In this document: piece after piece, positions 20,901 through 35,900 of the stretch | Layout: each line of letters starts with the position of its first letter | How positions within the stretch are numbered: the first letter of the stretch is position 1 | DNA from: Orientallactaga sibirica | Lineage: Eukaryota > Chordata > Mammalia > Rodentia > Dipodidae | Length of the DNA: 64,000 nucleotides | Assembly (NCBI GenBank): GCA_036365145.1 | Contig: JAEOAD010000025.1 | Span: 29,955,001 to 30,019,000, forward strand | Direction: 5' to 3' | The notes under the pieces: model-generated | Database searches by the model: none | What the model saw: the letters and a program-made list of their open reading frames with translations, nothing else | Told to the model about the DNA's origin: nothing | Program-made: the position numbers and the translations under genes

Positions 20901-23900
20901 GCCAGCACTCAGGAGGCAGAGGTAGGAGGATCACCATGAGTTCGAGGCCATCCTGAGACTACATAGTGAATTCCAGGTCAGCCTGAGCTAGAGTGAGACC
21001 CTACCTTGAAAAACAAAACAAAACAAAAAAAAAAATTAAAAGTAAATGATAAAAATATTTTTTATCTTAAAGACACAATATAAAAATAAGAAAAAATTAA
21101 GTACAAAGGGTATAGTATATTATCTCCAAACATTTGTATGTATACCCACATGGTTGTTTGGCTTTTTTTTTTTTTAATATATAGAAAAAATGTCAACTCC
21201 CCTCCCCCACATTGACAGATTTGCACATGGTTTCTTTTGGTGTGCGAAAAGGAAAATAACTGACTTTCTGTTTTTAGAGGACTATTTTAATAACGGGAAA
21301 AATGAATCTGAGGACAGTAAGCTTCGATTTGAGACATATCACCTGATGTGGCAGCAGATGAAGTCTGAAACTGAGGTGAATACCGTCTTTAACCTTTCTC
21401 TAATATTAGTACTGTCACTGTCATAATTGTTTCCTCCTGTCCCCACAATTGGTAAGAATATTCCTGGAAAGTAGGAAGAATCAGCCAAGCATAATCTGTC
21501 CTTTTAGCAGTGACCTTATCATTGCTGAGACAAATACCTGACCACAGGAAGGAGCTTTTGGAAGGCAAGAGTTTATTTCTGGTTGCAGTTTCGAAGGGAA
21601 ATTTCATCATGGTGGGGAAACATAGGAAGACCAGGCAGGTGGTGATTGCATCTTTACATTTGCAGGCAGGAAGTAGCAAGAGTGAGCTCTGAACACCCAT
21701 TGGAGGTAGACCATGAAGGTCCACCCCCAGTAATACAGTTCCTCCAGCAAGGCTTCACCTCTCAAATGCTTTGTCAGTTAAGTAGGAGGCTTAAACACAG
21801 GAGGGTATAGGGCACATTTTACATTGAAACCACCATAATCCTGAAGGAGGGGAAATCCTCATGCTCCAAATATTAAGCATAACTTCAGGTACATGGTAGT
21901 TTCTAAGGCAAGGAGCATGTCGGCACTCATTATCCATTCAATTAGCAAGTTACCAAAGTATGAGGTTAAGGTTGGGGATTTAGCTAAATAGTTGAGGGCT
22001 TGCCTAACAAGCACAGGGCTCTGGGTTTGGTCCTCAGCACCAAAAAAAAAAAAAAAAAAAAAAAAATCCACAGAAGTATAAGGTCAAGCTATTTCTGAAC
22101 TTCAACTCCTCTGTCTGAATACCTAGTTACCATGTTCTTTCTTTTGGAATAGCAGTGGTATTTTGTTTTGTTTTGTTTTGTTTTTGAGGGAGAGTCTCAC
22201 TAGGCCATGCTGACCTGGCACTCACTCTGTAGTTCCAGTCTGTCCTCAAACTCACAACAATCCTCCTAAGTGCTCCCAAGTACTGGGATTAAGGGCGTAT
22301 GCCACCGTGCTTGGTGGCTCTTCATTTTATAACTTGGATTATCATACTATTTCCCCAGCCCATGTCCCTGATACCAAACTCTTTGGATCTCCACTAGCTC
22401 TGTTGGTACCCTAGTCATTAGAAAAGACTCCCTTTCTGGCAAATGCAGCCTGTCCAGACTGGAGGGTAGGGGTCGTACAGCCTCCTTACCACTGTCACCT
22501 CCCTGATCCTCTGATAGTCTTCACAGTACTGCCAGATGAACTGTTCTTGACCCTGACTTCAGTATGTCTCCTTTAGATCCCTTTAGGGAGTCTCCCCACA
22601 GTATCAAGTCCAAGATCCCCCCCCCATTCTCGACCTCTGCTTGTTTGGACAGTCTCATTTCCTGTCAGGTCATGGTTTTTTGCTTTGCTATAACAGTGGT
22701 TCTCCAAATATTTGATGTTTTCTTCTCAGTGTCTCTATATCTTGTCATTCCTTCTAACTTACCTCTGCTATCTCTCACCTCCATCATGACCTACTAATGC
22801 CTTGCTTCAGATATATTACCTCTTTAGCTTATATTGTTCTGCTTTTGGCATATAAACTTTACTTATTTTTGTTTTTTGAGGTAGGGCCTCGCTCTAGCCC
22901 AGGTTGACCTAGAATTCACTGTGTAGTCTCAGGCTGGCCTCAAACTCACAGCAGTCCTCCTACCTCAGCCTCCCAAGTGTTCCACTGCAGCTGTCTATAT
23001 TATTATTTTAATTATAAGTTTTAAAATATATTTATTTATTTATCTATACACAGAGGCAGAAGAGAGAAAGAGAATGAGCATGCTAGGGCCTCTAGCTGCT
23101 GCAAATGAACTTCAGATGCATGAGCCTCTTTGTACATCTGGCTTTACATGGGTACTGGGGAGTCAAACACCTTAATTGCTAGGCCATCTTTCCAGCCCCT
23201 AATTACAAGTTTTGTGGTCTATTTTCTTCACTTTTTAGGAGAAAGATTGTCACTCACATTCATAAAATGATTAGTAAATGGCTTTTGAGTGAGTAAATGA
23301 GTGATCTTTTTTTGTTGTTGTTGTTTTGCTTTTCCCAGGTAGGGTCTCACTTTAGTCCAGGCTGACTTGGAAGTCACTCTGTAGTCCCAAGCTGGCCTAG
23401 AACTCAGCAATCCTTCTACCTCTGCTTCCTAAGTACTAGGATTAAAGGCATGTTCTACTATGCCTGGGTCTTCTTTTTTTTTAAAAAATCGATTTGTTTG
23501 TTTGTTTGCAAGGAGAGAGGGAGTACAAGAGAGAGAGAATGGGCACACCAGAGCCTGCCACTGCAGACGAATTCCAGAGGCATGGGCCACTTGTTCATCT
23601 GGCTTGATGTGGGTACTGGGAATCAAACCCAGGCCATCAGGCTTTGTAAACAAGCGCCTTAACCAATATGCCATCTCCCCAGCCTGATTTTTATTTTTAT
23701 TTTCATTTTTATTTTTTTAAGGTAGGGTCTCTAGCCCAGGCTAATCTGGAACTCACTGTGTCATTCCAGGCTGGCCTCAAACTCACAGTGATCCTGCCAC
23801 CTCAGCCCGCCAAATGTTAGGATTAAAGGGTTGTGCCATCACGCCCAGAAATGAGTGATTTTTAAATGGGGGGATTCAAAGCATTGTATGTGTAGATATT

Positions 23901-23903
23901 TAC

Positions 23904-23935
<32 letters not shown>

Positions 23936-26900
23936 CATTTAGCCTATTTTTTAATCATTTATGTATAAGCTTTGTACAGAATCCATGTTAATTTTCTGTC
24001 TAAAACTAGTGAGGGAGATGAAATACTTCTTTAAAAATATTTCCAGATGGCTATTCCAAGAGGTTGCAGACATAAGAGTGGCTTTGAGAGGCCATCATGT
24101 GAAATGAACTGTTTATATTCATCTCCATCACTAAGCAGTAGATGCAGGTAGAGGTTTCTTGGGCTCGTAATCCCGTCTGCAGAAAGATTGTTTCTTAGGA
24201 AGAAGAGATTGAGAGTCTCGCTCTTGACCAGGCAGATATTCCCACAGTTGGCCTTTTGAGGACTGGTACCTGTCAGACTTCATTTGTATAATGAAACAAC
24301 CTTTCTTTGGTGCATTTTCCTCTCACACTTCCCATCCCTCCTAACTTCAAACCTGCCTCCTTAAGTCCAGCAGCTTCATTTTAGCTTCAGCTGTCATGCC
24401 TTTTATTGTCTGAGTTCTTTATGTGCTGCAATTTTGTGTTGATACGTTCGTATGCTTTTCCCCTGTTAATAAATGGTCAGTTTGTTTTATAGACTAAAAT
24501 TACTAAATATTCAAGGGGAAAAGAGAATTTGAAATTTTTGCACACCAGAAATTACATATAAGATTACTACTACTACCACTAGTAATTAAGTTTATGTTTT
24601 CTTTATAGCGATTCCAGGAGGAATTAAATAAAAATCTGTTTGACAGTCTAATTGAATTTTTGCAAAAGTCTCATTCTGAATTCCAGAACAATTCAAGAAA
24701 CTGGGGCTTTCAAATAAAACTCAGAGAAATTCCAACTGCTGCTCTAGTTCTTGGTGAGTCTGTGTTTGTGTTCATTCATGCCTGCATTTGTGCGTTTCTG
24801 TAAAGGGGCTCATGCATTGTTGAGAATAGTAAGGAATCACTTGTTGAGAAAAACCTCTTCTAGAATTAAATTAGCTTTGCTTTGTTCCTCATACTGTTCA
24901 TACATGTGTACATTAAATAAAATTGATCCAGCTAGTATTCTTGTTAAATTTTTATCAGAAGAGGACCTATATTTGTTTTATGCTTTCTTCCTTATATATG
25001 TTGTTAGGATATGTGAGATTTGGACTCAGGGATAAAGAACTCATTAGTGTCTCAGCAGATCTGATAATGAGCTCTTTATGAATTTGACAAAGTAATGAAT
25101 TGATTCTAAGCTGTTTTCAAAGACTAGTTATATGTACTCAGTAATTTTTTTTTCAAGAGGGGAATTCTGCTAAAGTTCTTTGTGGACAAATCATATGTGT
25201 TAGTTTGCTTTCTGATAGTGTGACAAAATACCTAAAACAATCAGTTGATAGAAAAAAAAGGTTTACTTTGACTTGTGGTTTCAAAGGTTTCATTCAGTCT
25301 GTGGCCAGTTGGCTCCTTACTTCTGGGCCTGGGCCAGGGCTGATCATCATCGTCCAGCATGACTCAGCAGCCGGTCAGCAAAATGGACAGGAAGGACTGG
25401 AGAAGACTCACTTCCAAGGGCACACTTACAACAACCTAACTTCCCTCTAGCTCCCACCTTCCGATGAGCGCCCCAGGTTGAGAACTGAGCCTTCAACGCG
25501 TGGGTCTTTCATGTACATCAGGAATCACAACTGTAGCCTCAATATCCCATGCTCCTTTAGGCTACCTATTATTAGTGGATGTCTCTTCAGCGTGTGGTAA
25601 ATTTTCTTCCATTCCTGTTAAGGAATCAGGTTTTTAAAACGTTTTCACTTAGTGCTTTGATATATATATTTTTAAATACCTCTTGTTAAATTATTAATAC
25701 AAATGATGATGTACTATTGATGTATTATCTCATAGGTGTGAATGTCACAGATCATGATTTAATATTCAGAAGCCTAACAGAGGCCATACAGAATAATGTC
25801 ACACCATATGTAGTTTCATTGCAAGCCAAGGATTGTCCAGGTAAAATATAAATATCATAGCTTTTTTATAAGATATCTCAGAATTTTTCTGTTCTGTTCT
25901 TCTTGCTTCATTCTTGGGTTGATTTTTGTTTGTTTGTTTTCAAGGTGGGGTTTCATTGTAGCCCAGGCTGACCTGGAACTCACTCTGTAGTCCCAGGGTG
26001 GATTCAAATTCACAGTGATCCTCCTACCCCTACCTGCCTAGTATTGGGATAAAGATGTGTGCCACCACACTCTGCTTCTTGCTTCTTTTTCTTTTTTTGG
26101 TTTTTCAAGGTAGGGTCTCACTCTTGTCCAGGCTGACCTGGAATTAACCATGTAGTCTCAGGGTGGCCTCGAACTCTCGGCGATCCTCCTACCTCTGCCT
26201 CCCGAGTGCTGGGATTAAAGGCGTGCACCACCACGCCCAGCTTCTTTTTCTTAGTGTGTTTCTTTCTCACACATACACAAACACACACACATATACACAT
26301 ATTTACAATCATAAATCATCTTATTTTTGCATTTTAAAATGCTATAGATGATAGTCCATTGGCCAAACTAGAGTGTCTAAAGCCATCAAATCATGAAGGG
26401 TGTGTCAGTGAATATATTGAAATTTGCTGTTGAAATTTGCTGGTATTTGAACTAATAAAACACTTCATGTTCTGGTAGTACTTCCATCATGTTAAAGCCT
26501 CAAGAATTTCTTTTAAAATTATTATGAAAGGGACTGGAGAAATGACTCACCAGTTAAAGATACTAGCTTGCCTGATAGCCTGAGTTCAGTTCCTCAGTAC
26601 TCACATAAAGCCAGATGCCCAAAGTGACACATACATCTAGACTTTGTTTATAGCAGCAAGAGGCTGGTTCTCTCTCTCTCTCTCTTTCTCCTTGCAAATA
26701 AAAATTTTTCTGTTTTTGTTGTTGTTTTGTTTTGTTTTGTTTTTTAATTTTTTGAGGGAGGGTCTCACTTAGCCCAGGTTGACCTGGAATTCAATATGTA
26801 GTCTTAGGCTGGCCTCAAACTCATGGGATCCTCCTACCTCTGCTTCCCAAGTTTAAAGGCATGTACCACCATGCTTGGCTAATCCCAGCACTTGGGAGGC

Positions 26901-29493
26901 AGAGGTAGGAGGATCGCCATGAGTTCAAGGCCACCCTGAGTCTACATAGTGAATTCCAGGTCAGCCTGGACTAGAGTGAGACATTACCTCAAAAGAAAAA
27001 ATTTTAATGATTATATGGGCTGGGGAGATGGCTTAGTTGTTAAGGCACTTGCCTGCAAAGCCAAAGGACACAGGTTCGATTCCCTAGTACCCATGTAAAG
27101 CCAAATGCACAAGGTGGGGCATGCATCTGGAATTTGTTTGCAGTGGCTGGAGGTTCTGTCATACCCATTCTCTCTCTCTTTCTGCCTCTTTTTCTCTTTC
27201 CCCCTCAAATAAATAAACAAAATATTTGTAAAAAGATTATAAAGGAAGATTTATAATCACTAAGATAATTCATTTAAATAATACTTGTGATTTATTATTA
27301 TTATTTATTTATTTGTAAGGAGAGAGAGATAATGGGTGTGGCAGAGCCTCTAGCTACTGCAAAACTCCATATCCATGTGCTACCTTGTGCATCTAGCTTT
27401 ATGAGGGCATTGGGGAACAGAACCTGGGTCGTTAGGCATTGCAGGCAAGCACCTTAACTGCTGAGCCATCTCTCCAGCCCCACTTGTGTTTTTTTTTAAG
27501 AGCCTTAAAATACTTTTATTGCTTGCTATAATGTAAACATTCATTACCCCTAAAATCATGTATAGTTCACACGATTATACATTTGCTTTGGCAGCATAGG
27601 TGGTACACATACATTTTGACCTGGTTTTAGTATGAACTAATGAAATTAGTTAACTTTTTGAGAGAAGTTTTCTTGTAGCCCAGGCTGGCCTCAGACTTAC
27701 CTGTGTAGCCAATAATAACCTTGAACTTCTGATCTGCCTGTCTTTGCCATCTGAGTCCTGGGATTCTAGGCATGTGTCACTACACCCTTTTTTATGTGAT
27801 GCTGGGAATTGAACTCTGGGCTTCTTGTGTGTTAATTAAACAATCTTCCAACCAAGCCACATCCTCATAAGATATTTAAAATTTTTAAATTGGCCAGGTA
27901 GCTGGGTGTTGTGGCACATGCCTTTAATCCCCGCACTTGGGAGGCTGAGATAGGAGGATTGCTGTGAGTTTGAGGCCAGCCTGGGACTACATAGTGAATT
28001 CCAGGTCAGCCTGGGCTAGAGTGAGACCCTATCTAAAAAAAAACAAAAATAAAATTAGCCAGGTGTGGTGGCACATGCTTTTAATCCCAGCACCCAGGAG
28101 ACAGGTAGGAGGATCACTGCGAATTCAAGACCACCCTGAGACTACACAGTGAATTTCAGGTCAGCCTGGGCTAGAGTGACACCCTACCTTGAAAAGCTGT
28201 AAAAAAAAAAAAATTAGGGATAATGAAATGTGAAAATTAAGCATAAGGTACTAACGAGTACTAATAGATTGTTAAAGGTATTTTAATTTATTTTTATTTT
28301 AAGCATAGGAAAAAAAGCGTTCTACTCAAGTAATGATAAGTTTCAAAGGCTTTAATTTTGTTTTCAGATTAGCTTTCTTTTTTTTTTTTTTTAAGATTTT
28401 ATTTTCATTTATTAGAGATGGGTGGGGGGAGGGAGAAAGTGAGAATGGGTGCACCAGGGCTTCTAGCCACTGCAAATGAACTCCAGATACATGTGCCACC
28501 ATATGCATCTGGCTTACATGGGACCTGGAGAATTGAACTGGGGTCCTTAGGCTTTGCAGGCATGGGCCTTAACGACTAGGCCATCTCTCCAGCCCGTTTT
28601 TTTCTTTTCATATTACAGATATGAAACACTTTTTGCAAAAGGTCATCTCACAGTTGATGAGCTGCTGTGTAAATACAAAATCCCAAAAGGAGGAAAGTGA
28701 TAATGTCGCCCAGAAAAAGACTCATTATTCAATGGACTCACTTTCCAGCTGGTATATGACTGTAACACAGGTAAACATAAACAGGCTATTCCAGAAGATT
28801 GGTGTAAGATTGATGGGGCTTGGAATTACATTAGGCATATTAATCTTTTTCTCATAAACATGTTTTATGTAGGACTAGGTGTCATGAGCTATTTTGTCTA
28901 AATTTAAAATATTTTATTAGCATGAAACCTAGTTCCTAGTAAGTACATAAGTTCTTTCAAAGACATTGTACTTGGGTGACAGTGTCATCTAATGCCAGAC
29001 AGCATCAGAAAGTTGTTTCTGTTGCAGATTCCTTTTCTGTAACAATGGCTGTGACTTCTCTCTTAGGGTCCTCAGTATTTGCTTTTGTTTAATAGAAGCA
29101 TGTTACTTGTTTTCATTGTTAACCTAATCCTATGAGAAATAATTCTACATATTTCTAAATTTAATTTGTGAGGCTGAGGTGATAGCTCAGTGGGAAGGAG
29201 CATTTTGCTGCACAAACATAAGTACGTAAATTTGATCTCCAGCACTCAAAAAGCCATGTGTAGGCTGGAGAGATGGCTTAGCTAAGGTGCTTGCTTGCAA
29301 AGCCTAAGGAGCCATTTTTGGCTCTCCAGATCCCACATAAGCCAGACACACAAGGTAATGCAAGTATGCAGGTCACATGTACATAAGGTGGCACATGAGT
29401 CTGGAGTTTGATTGCAGTGGTTAGAGGCCCGGGTGTACCAATTCTCTCTCTCTTGCATAAAAAAACAAGAAAGTATTCTGTTGGGCTTGCCTC

Positions 29494-29524
<31 letters not shown>

Positions 29525-30852
29525 TGTGTGATACATAGTGTTGAAATTTGCAGAGATAAAATTGCCTAGACTCTAGTCAGCCAACCTAGCCAATAAAGGC
29601 AGGCTCACAATTCAGTGAGAGGCCCTTTCTCATGGAAATAAGGCAGACAATAAATTTTAATTTGTCCCATGCTCAGAATTCTGAGGGCAACCAGTCATTA
29701 CTCTATAAAGCATATTTGTACAAAAACAATATATAAAAAATACCTAAAAGTAGATTCCATTCTTAGTGTCTCTGGTGATTCTTGGATACCTATGGTATAA
29801 CCATAGCACCAGTTGATAATGCTATATAACCAGATATTATGCGTTAAAATAAAAACTGACATTTTCCAATTGACATTTTAAAATATTTTAATATAATTTA
29901 TTTATTAGAGAGAGAAAAAGGGGCAGATACAAAGAGAAAGAGACTGGGTGCACTGGGGCCTCTAGCCACCACAAACAGCTCCCAATGCATGTGCCACCAT
30001 GTGCATCTGGCTTATGAGGGTACTGGGGAATTGAACCTGGGTCCTTAGGCTTAGCGGGCAAGCACCTTAACCACTAAGCCATCTCTCTAGCCCACCAATC
30101 AATGTTTTTGCTGAAGTTACCATATATGAAGTTTCATTTTTGCTTTATAAAAGGATTGACTAACCTAGATCTAATGCTTACCATACTTAATTTGTTCCAT
30201 AATTTTAGGTTTATATTTGAAGTCCTGCACTATTGCAGTTTATGTGCAATATCTTTAAAATTGGGATTCCACCAGAAAATATGTAAGGTTCTTTTTAGGC
30301 TGAAATGTTAGAATAGTATAACAGTATTCATTACATTTTTCATTTAAAATACTATTTCTTACATTATAGCTAAGAAAAATAGAACTTTGTATCAACAAAA
30401 AAAATTGTATAGAAAATTTTTCTTCAAGTATTTTTGAGCAGAAAATACATTTCGTATGAGTTGAAGATTTCACTGAACCTCCTTAGTGGTCATTATTCCT
30501 GTGTCAGATGCAAAGTGATTCTCTAGTCACTGTTGGGATGAGTTTCTGTTGATAACCTGGGAAGGTGGAAGAGCACGATCTCTGAGATGTGAGGGAACAC
30601 AGCAGTGTGTGGCATTAGAGCATTGTTGGTGGGAAGGGTCACTTTAAATTCTTCTTTCCTCGATGACTTAAAGAAGACAGGCCCCAGAGTGCCAAGCAAA
30701 AAGAGGACTCCTGGACGATGGCAGCATCCTGCTGTTGTGCTCATCCTGAAGGACATGGAGAGCTTCAGCACAAAAGTCCTACAAGACTTCATAATCAGCA
30801 GCAGGTAGATGGTGTTCTCACTGTTCAGAAAGCAGCAGTGCTTCTAGAAAAT

Positions 30853-30887
<35 letters not shown>

Positions 30888-32918
30888 ATGTAGAGTGCAC
30901 ATGTGTGGAGATCAGAGGACAACCATAGGGTGTTGGTCTTCTCCTTCCACTTTTTGGTTTTGTTTTGGTCTCACTCTTGCTCAGGCCTACCTGGAATTCA
31001 CTATGTAGTCTCAGGGTGGCCTCATACCCAAGGCAATCCTCCTAACTCAGCCTCCTGAGTGCTGGGATTAAAGGCTGTGCCACCATGCCTGGCTTTCCTT
31101 CCATCTTTATTGAGATAGGGTCTCTTGTTTGCTTCTGGGAAGGCCAGAATAGGTGGCCCACAGGCTTTGGGATTCTCCCGACTCTGCCTCCCATTGCCAT
31201 AGGCACAGTTGGGATTAGACGTATACCCCACTTCAGTCCAGCTTTACGTGGGTGCTAGGATTCAAATTCTGGTCACCAGGATTGTGGAACAAGTGCCTTT
31301 AACTATTGAGCCATCTCTTTAATCCCCCCCCCCAAAGAACATTATTTTAATTTAAAAGGCATAATCTTCATTTTAAGACCAATTGAATGTTCAGGGACCT
31401 CATCATAATTTTTTCTTGCTTGTTGATTTAACAAGAGAATCCAAGACATTCAGCCTGTTTTTAGGTAAGGAAGCATGAAATATAATATCTCACAGGATTG
31501 TCTGTCTCTTCCTTACTAGTTAAATACATCAGCTATTCTAGGTTGAGATATTTGTATCAAATTTAAAAATTTTTTGACATTCATATATGTATATAATGTG
31601 TTCTGATCAAATTCATCTCTCCCTACAACACTGTGTTGCCCTCCCACTCCTGCTAAACCCTTCTTTCCAGCTAGTCACCTTCCTGTTTTCATGTCTTTTT
31701 TTCTTTTGGGTTTTTCGAGGTAGGGTCTCACTGTAACCCAGGCTGACCTGGAATTCACTCTGTAATCTCAGGGTGGCCTCAAACTCACAGTGATCCATCT
31801 TCCTCTGCTTCCTGAGTGCTGGGATTAAGGGCATGTGCCACCACACCCAGCTCATGTCTTTTTTTTTTTTTAATTTATTAGAGGGAGAGAGATAAAGAGG
31901 CAGAGAGAGCGTGCCAAGGCCTGCAGCCACTGCAAACAAACTCCAAATGCGTGCACTACCTTGTGCATCTAGCTTATGTGGGTCCTGGCCAATTGAACCC
32001 GAGACCTGTGGTTTTGCGGGCAAATTCCTTAACCATTAAGCCATCTCTCTAGCCCTGTTTTCATGTCTTGTTGTGTTGACACTGTGACTTTAATTAGGGT
32101 TGCTTTGATTGGAGCACGGGCAGCTGAACATTGGCTACAGCACTGAAGAACATTACTCCCCTCCCCAGCAACCTTAACTGCCAGTATGGATGAAACCTTC
32201 TTTTCTTTTTCTTTTTCTTTGTCTTTTTTTCTGTTTTGGTTTTTCGAGGTAGTGTCTCACTGTAGCTCAGGCTGACCAGGAATTCACTGTGGAGTCTCAA
32301 GGTGGCCTTGAACTCATGGAGATCCTCCTATCTGTGCCTCTCAGGTGCTGGGATTAAAGGTGTATGCCACCACGCCCAGTTGGAACCTTATTTTCTGATG
32401 CTTCAGAGGCTCTGTTTCCTAATTGACATGATCTTGGTTTATATGTCTAGTACTAAACTACTTTTGGGATGTCATAAATTCTTTAGCAATTCTGTAAGAG
32501 TTAGAATTGAAATAACTAATCCTGTTTTGAAATCTCATGGCTCACTCTTATCATTATGTGTGTGTATGTGTGATATATATGTGTGTGTGTGTGTGTGTTT
32601 TTGAGGTAGGGTTTCACTCTGGTCCAGGCTGACCTGGGATTAACTATGTAGTCTCAGGGTGGCCTTGAACTCTCAGCGATCCTCCTACCTCTGCCTCCCA
32701 AGTGCTGGGATTAAAGACGTGTGCTACTTTGCCCGGCTTGTTTGTGTGATTTTTGTTTGTTTGTTTGTTTGTTTTTGTTTTTCGAGGTAGGGTTTCACTC
32801 TGGTCTGGGCTGACCTGGAATTCACTATGTAGTCTCAGGGTGGCCTTGAATTTACGGCTGTCCTCCTACCTCTGCCTCCCAAGTGCTGTAATTAAAGGCG
32901 TGCGCCACCATGCCCGGA

Positions 32919-32954
<36 letters not shown>

Positions 32955-35900
32955 GGTTTTTCATTTTTCGGTTTTTCAAGGTGGGGTCTGACTCTAGCCC
33001 AGGCTGACCTGGATTTCACTATGTAATCTCAGGTGGCCTCGAACTCATGGCGATCCTCCTACCTTTGCCTCCCTGCTGGGATTAAAGGCGTGCACCACCA
33101 CGCCCAGCTTTTGTGTGTTTTTTTTTTTTGTTTTGTTTTGTTTTTTTTGTTTGTTTTTTTGAGGTAGGGTCTCACTCTAGTTCAGGCTGACCTGGAGTTC
33201 ACTCTGTATTCTCAGGGTGGCCTCGAACTCACGGTGATCCTCCGACCTCTGCCTCCCGAGTGGTGTGCCACCACAGCCGGCTGTATATTTGCTAGGCTAT
33301 AATTTGCCTCTCTCTTCCTCTGTTCCCTTATACACCCCTTAAGTCATTGCCCCCTTCTTTCTGTTCAAATGTCACATGTGTTTCTTTGACGTTTCCCCAC
33401 CCCTCTTCCTTGTCATTTCTCTCTTACTAACCTTTGTTGGTTGCCTTTCTATCCTTTCTGGTTTTCCCCATGTTTGCCCCCTATTTATGTACAATTTAAC
33501 ATGTAGTGAGATGAGTAGAACTTCACTTTATTTCAGTGAAGGTAGGACAGAAAATGATGGAGAGAGCAGGCAAAACCATTAGCCATGGTAGAGAGGACTC
33601 TCAATTTATAGAAGCCCTCAAAAATAGGGCTGTTCTCTGGTGTCGGGCATGGTGGTGCACGCCTTTAATCCCAGCACTCGGGAGGCAGAGGTTGGAGGAT
33701 CGCCATGAGTTCGAGGCCAGCCTGAGACTACAGAGTGAATTCCAGGTCAGCCTAGGCTAGAGTGAGACCCTACCTTGAAAAACAAAAACAACAACCACAA
33801 CAACAAAAAGCAATAGGGCTATTCTCTGAAGAAGTCATTTGTTTTTGCCCTGGTAGTAAGAATAAATCAAGGTCACTGTGTTTGGGATATAAATACAAGC
33901 AAGGGGTGTAACTGGTTTTTTTTTTTTTTTTTTTTTGAACACTTAGTGATAGACTAGATGGTCAACCATAAGGAAGACCAGCTTAGACCCAAATTGAATG
34001 CTGAACTGAATGATGTCTTAACAACTTGTCAACCATTGAGTTTATCTGACCTAAAGGAAAGGAACTTGATCTTTCTAGGCTTCTGTGTTCTTATTTATAA
34101 AATGAAAAAACCCAGTAATGAATTGATATTTTTAAAGAGAGGAATAGCTACTTTTTATTACCTTGCCAAGAAAATGAATGACCTACAAAATTAAATATGT
34201 GGAATGATACCTATTAGAAGTATTTTATAGCCATTAAAATAAAGCTAATCATTTTGAAATGTGATGTATTGAAATATATTTGCTAAAGAAACTTCACTTT
34301 TGTATCTTTTTAAAAACTAGTCAACATCTGCATGAATTTCCACTAATTCTCATTTTTGGAATCGCCACATCTCCTATTATCATCCATCGATTGCTTCCTC
34401 ATGCAGTGTCCTCTCTACTGTGTATAGAACTGTTCCAATCTTTGTCTTGCAAGAACCACCTGACTACCATACTTGATAAGGTAAAAATAGAACATTTTCC
34501 AGTGATAGAGTGAAAGGAAAACTGTCAGGCATATATTATACTCACAGATTACTGATAAATCTCTATACCTCTCAGACTATATTCAACTTACTTAAAAAAA
34601 AAATCACCTGAGAAGATAGCTTCATAAGAAAAAACATCTGCTGCAGAAACATGAGCACTAGAGTTTTATTCCCAGTACCCACGTAAAATACCAGGCAAGG
34701 ATGAGAGGAGCAGGGACAGGAGGATTGCTGGGACAGCCATTCTAACCAAAAAAAACAAGCTCAGGCTCAATGACAGTCACAGGAAAATAAATGGGAAATG
34801 GGAGGACACCCAGAGGCCGGGTGTGGTGCGTGCCTTTAATGCCAGCACTCTTGTAGGCTGAGCTGGGAGAAGGAAGCATTGTGGGTTCCAGGTCTAGGCT
34901 AAATAAGACCCAGCCTTTAAAAAAAAAAGAGAGAGTGCCACAGGAGCCACACAGGATGTGTGCATCTGAACACATTCACGTACCTAAGCTGTGTACTACA
35001 CATATACCATAACAAAACACCTTTAATGTTTTTATTTAATGACATTTATAGTTTATAGTAATTTTGTGTAGAATTGATAAACAATGAGCTTTATGTAGAG
35101 TGATTATATTTTATTATTTCTGTATCTGTGTATAAATCATTACTCACTGGAAAAATCCCAAGTTTTAAAAATGAACTTTTTGGGTCTGGGGATATAACTC
35201 AGTATTTAGAACACTTGTTTAGCATGTACAAGGCCTTGGGCTCAATCCTCAGCACTGCAAGCAAATAAATAAAAGTTGCAGAATTTATAAACTTCCTAGA
35301 AGCTTTACCAAAGTGTTTAGCCTTTTATATATTTATTTTTTATTTTTTTATTTTTTTAATTTCTTTTTCCAAGGTAGGGTCTCACTCTAGTCCAGGCTGA
35401 CTTGGAATGGAATTCACTATGTAGTCTCAGAGTGGCCTTGAACTCATGGTGATCCTTCTACCACCACACTTGGCTTAGCTTTATATTTTATATAAAAGTG
35501 ATTTGAAGTTTTTAGTGGACTCTTTGCTAGCTGTCATGTTGCTCTTGACAACAAATATTAAAAAGTTCTTATACTTTACTATAATGTTTCTATGTAAATA
35601 AGAATAATAATTCTTAAGCTGGGTGTGGTGGCACACGCCTTTAATCCCAGCACACAGGAGGCAGAGGTAGGAGGATCACCATGAGTTTGAGGCCACCCTG
35701 AGACTACATAGTGAATTCCAAGTTGGCCTGAACTAGAGTGAGACCCTACCTAGAAAAACCAAAACAAAACAAAACAAATAATAATAATAATAACAATTCT
35801 TTAATGTTGCCCTTCCTGGGCCCCCTTAGGAAAAATGTGTTTCATGGTGCTTGTGTAAGGTGAACAGTGACAGCCTGTTTGCCTGTCAGTACTAACCACT

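Noticed and set aside
27575..27640. U6-like phrase tttgctttggcagcatag
   Set aside because: The likeness covers fewer than 20 bases and stops, unlike the copy at 51689, so it is not enough to call a U6 pseudogene.
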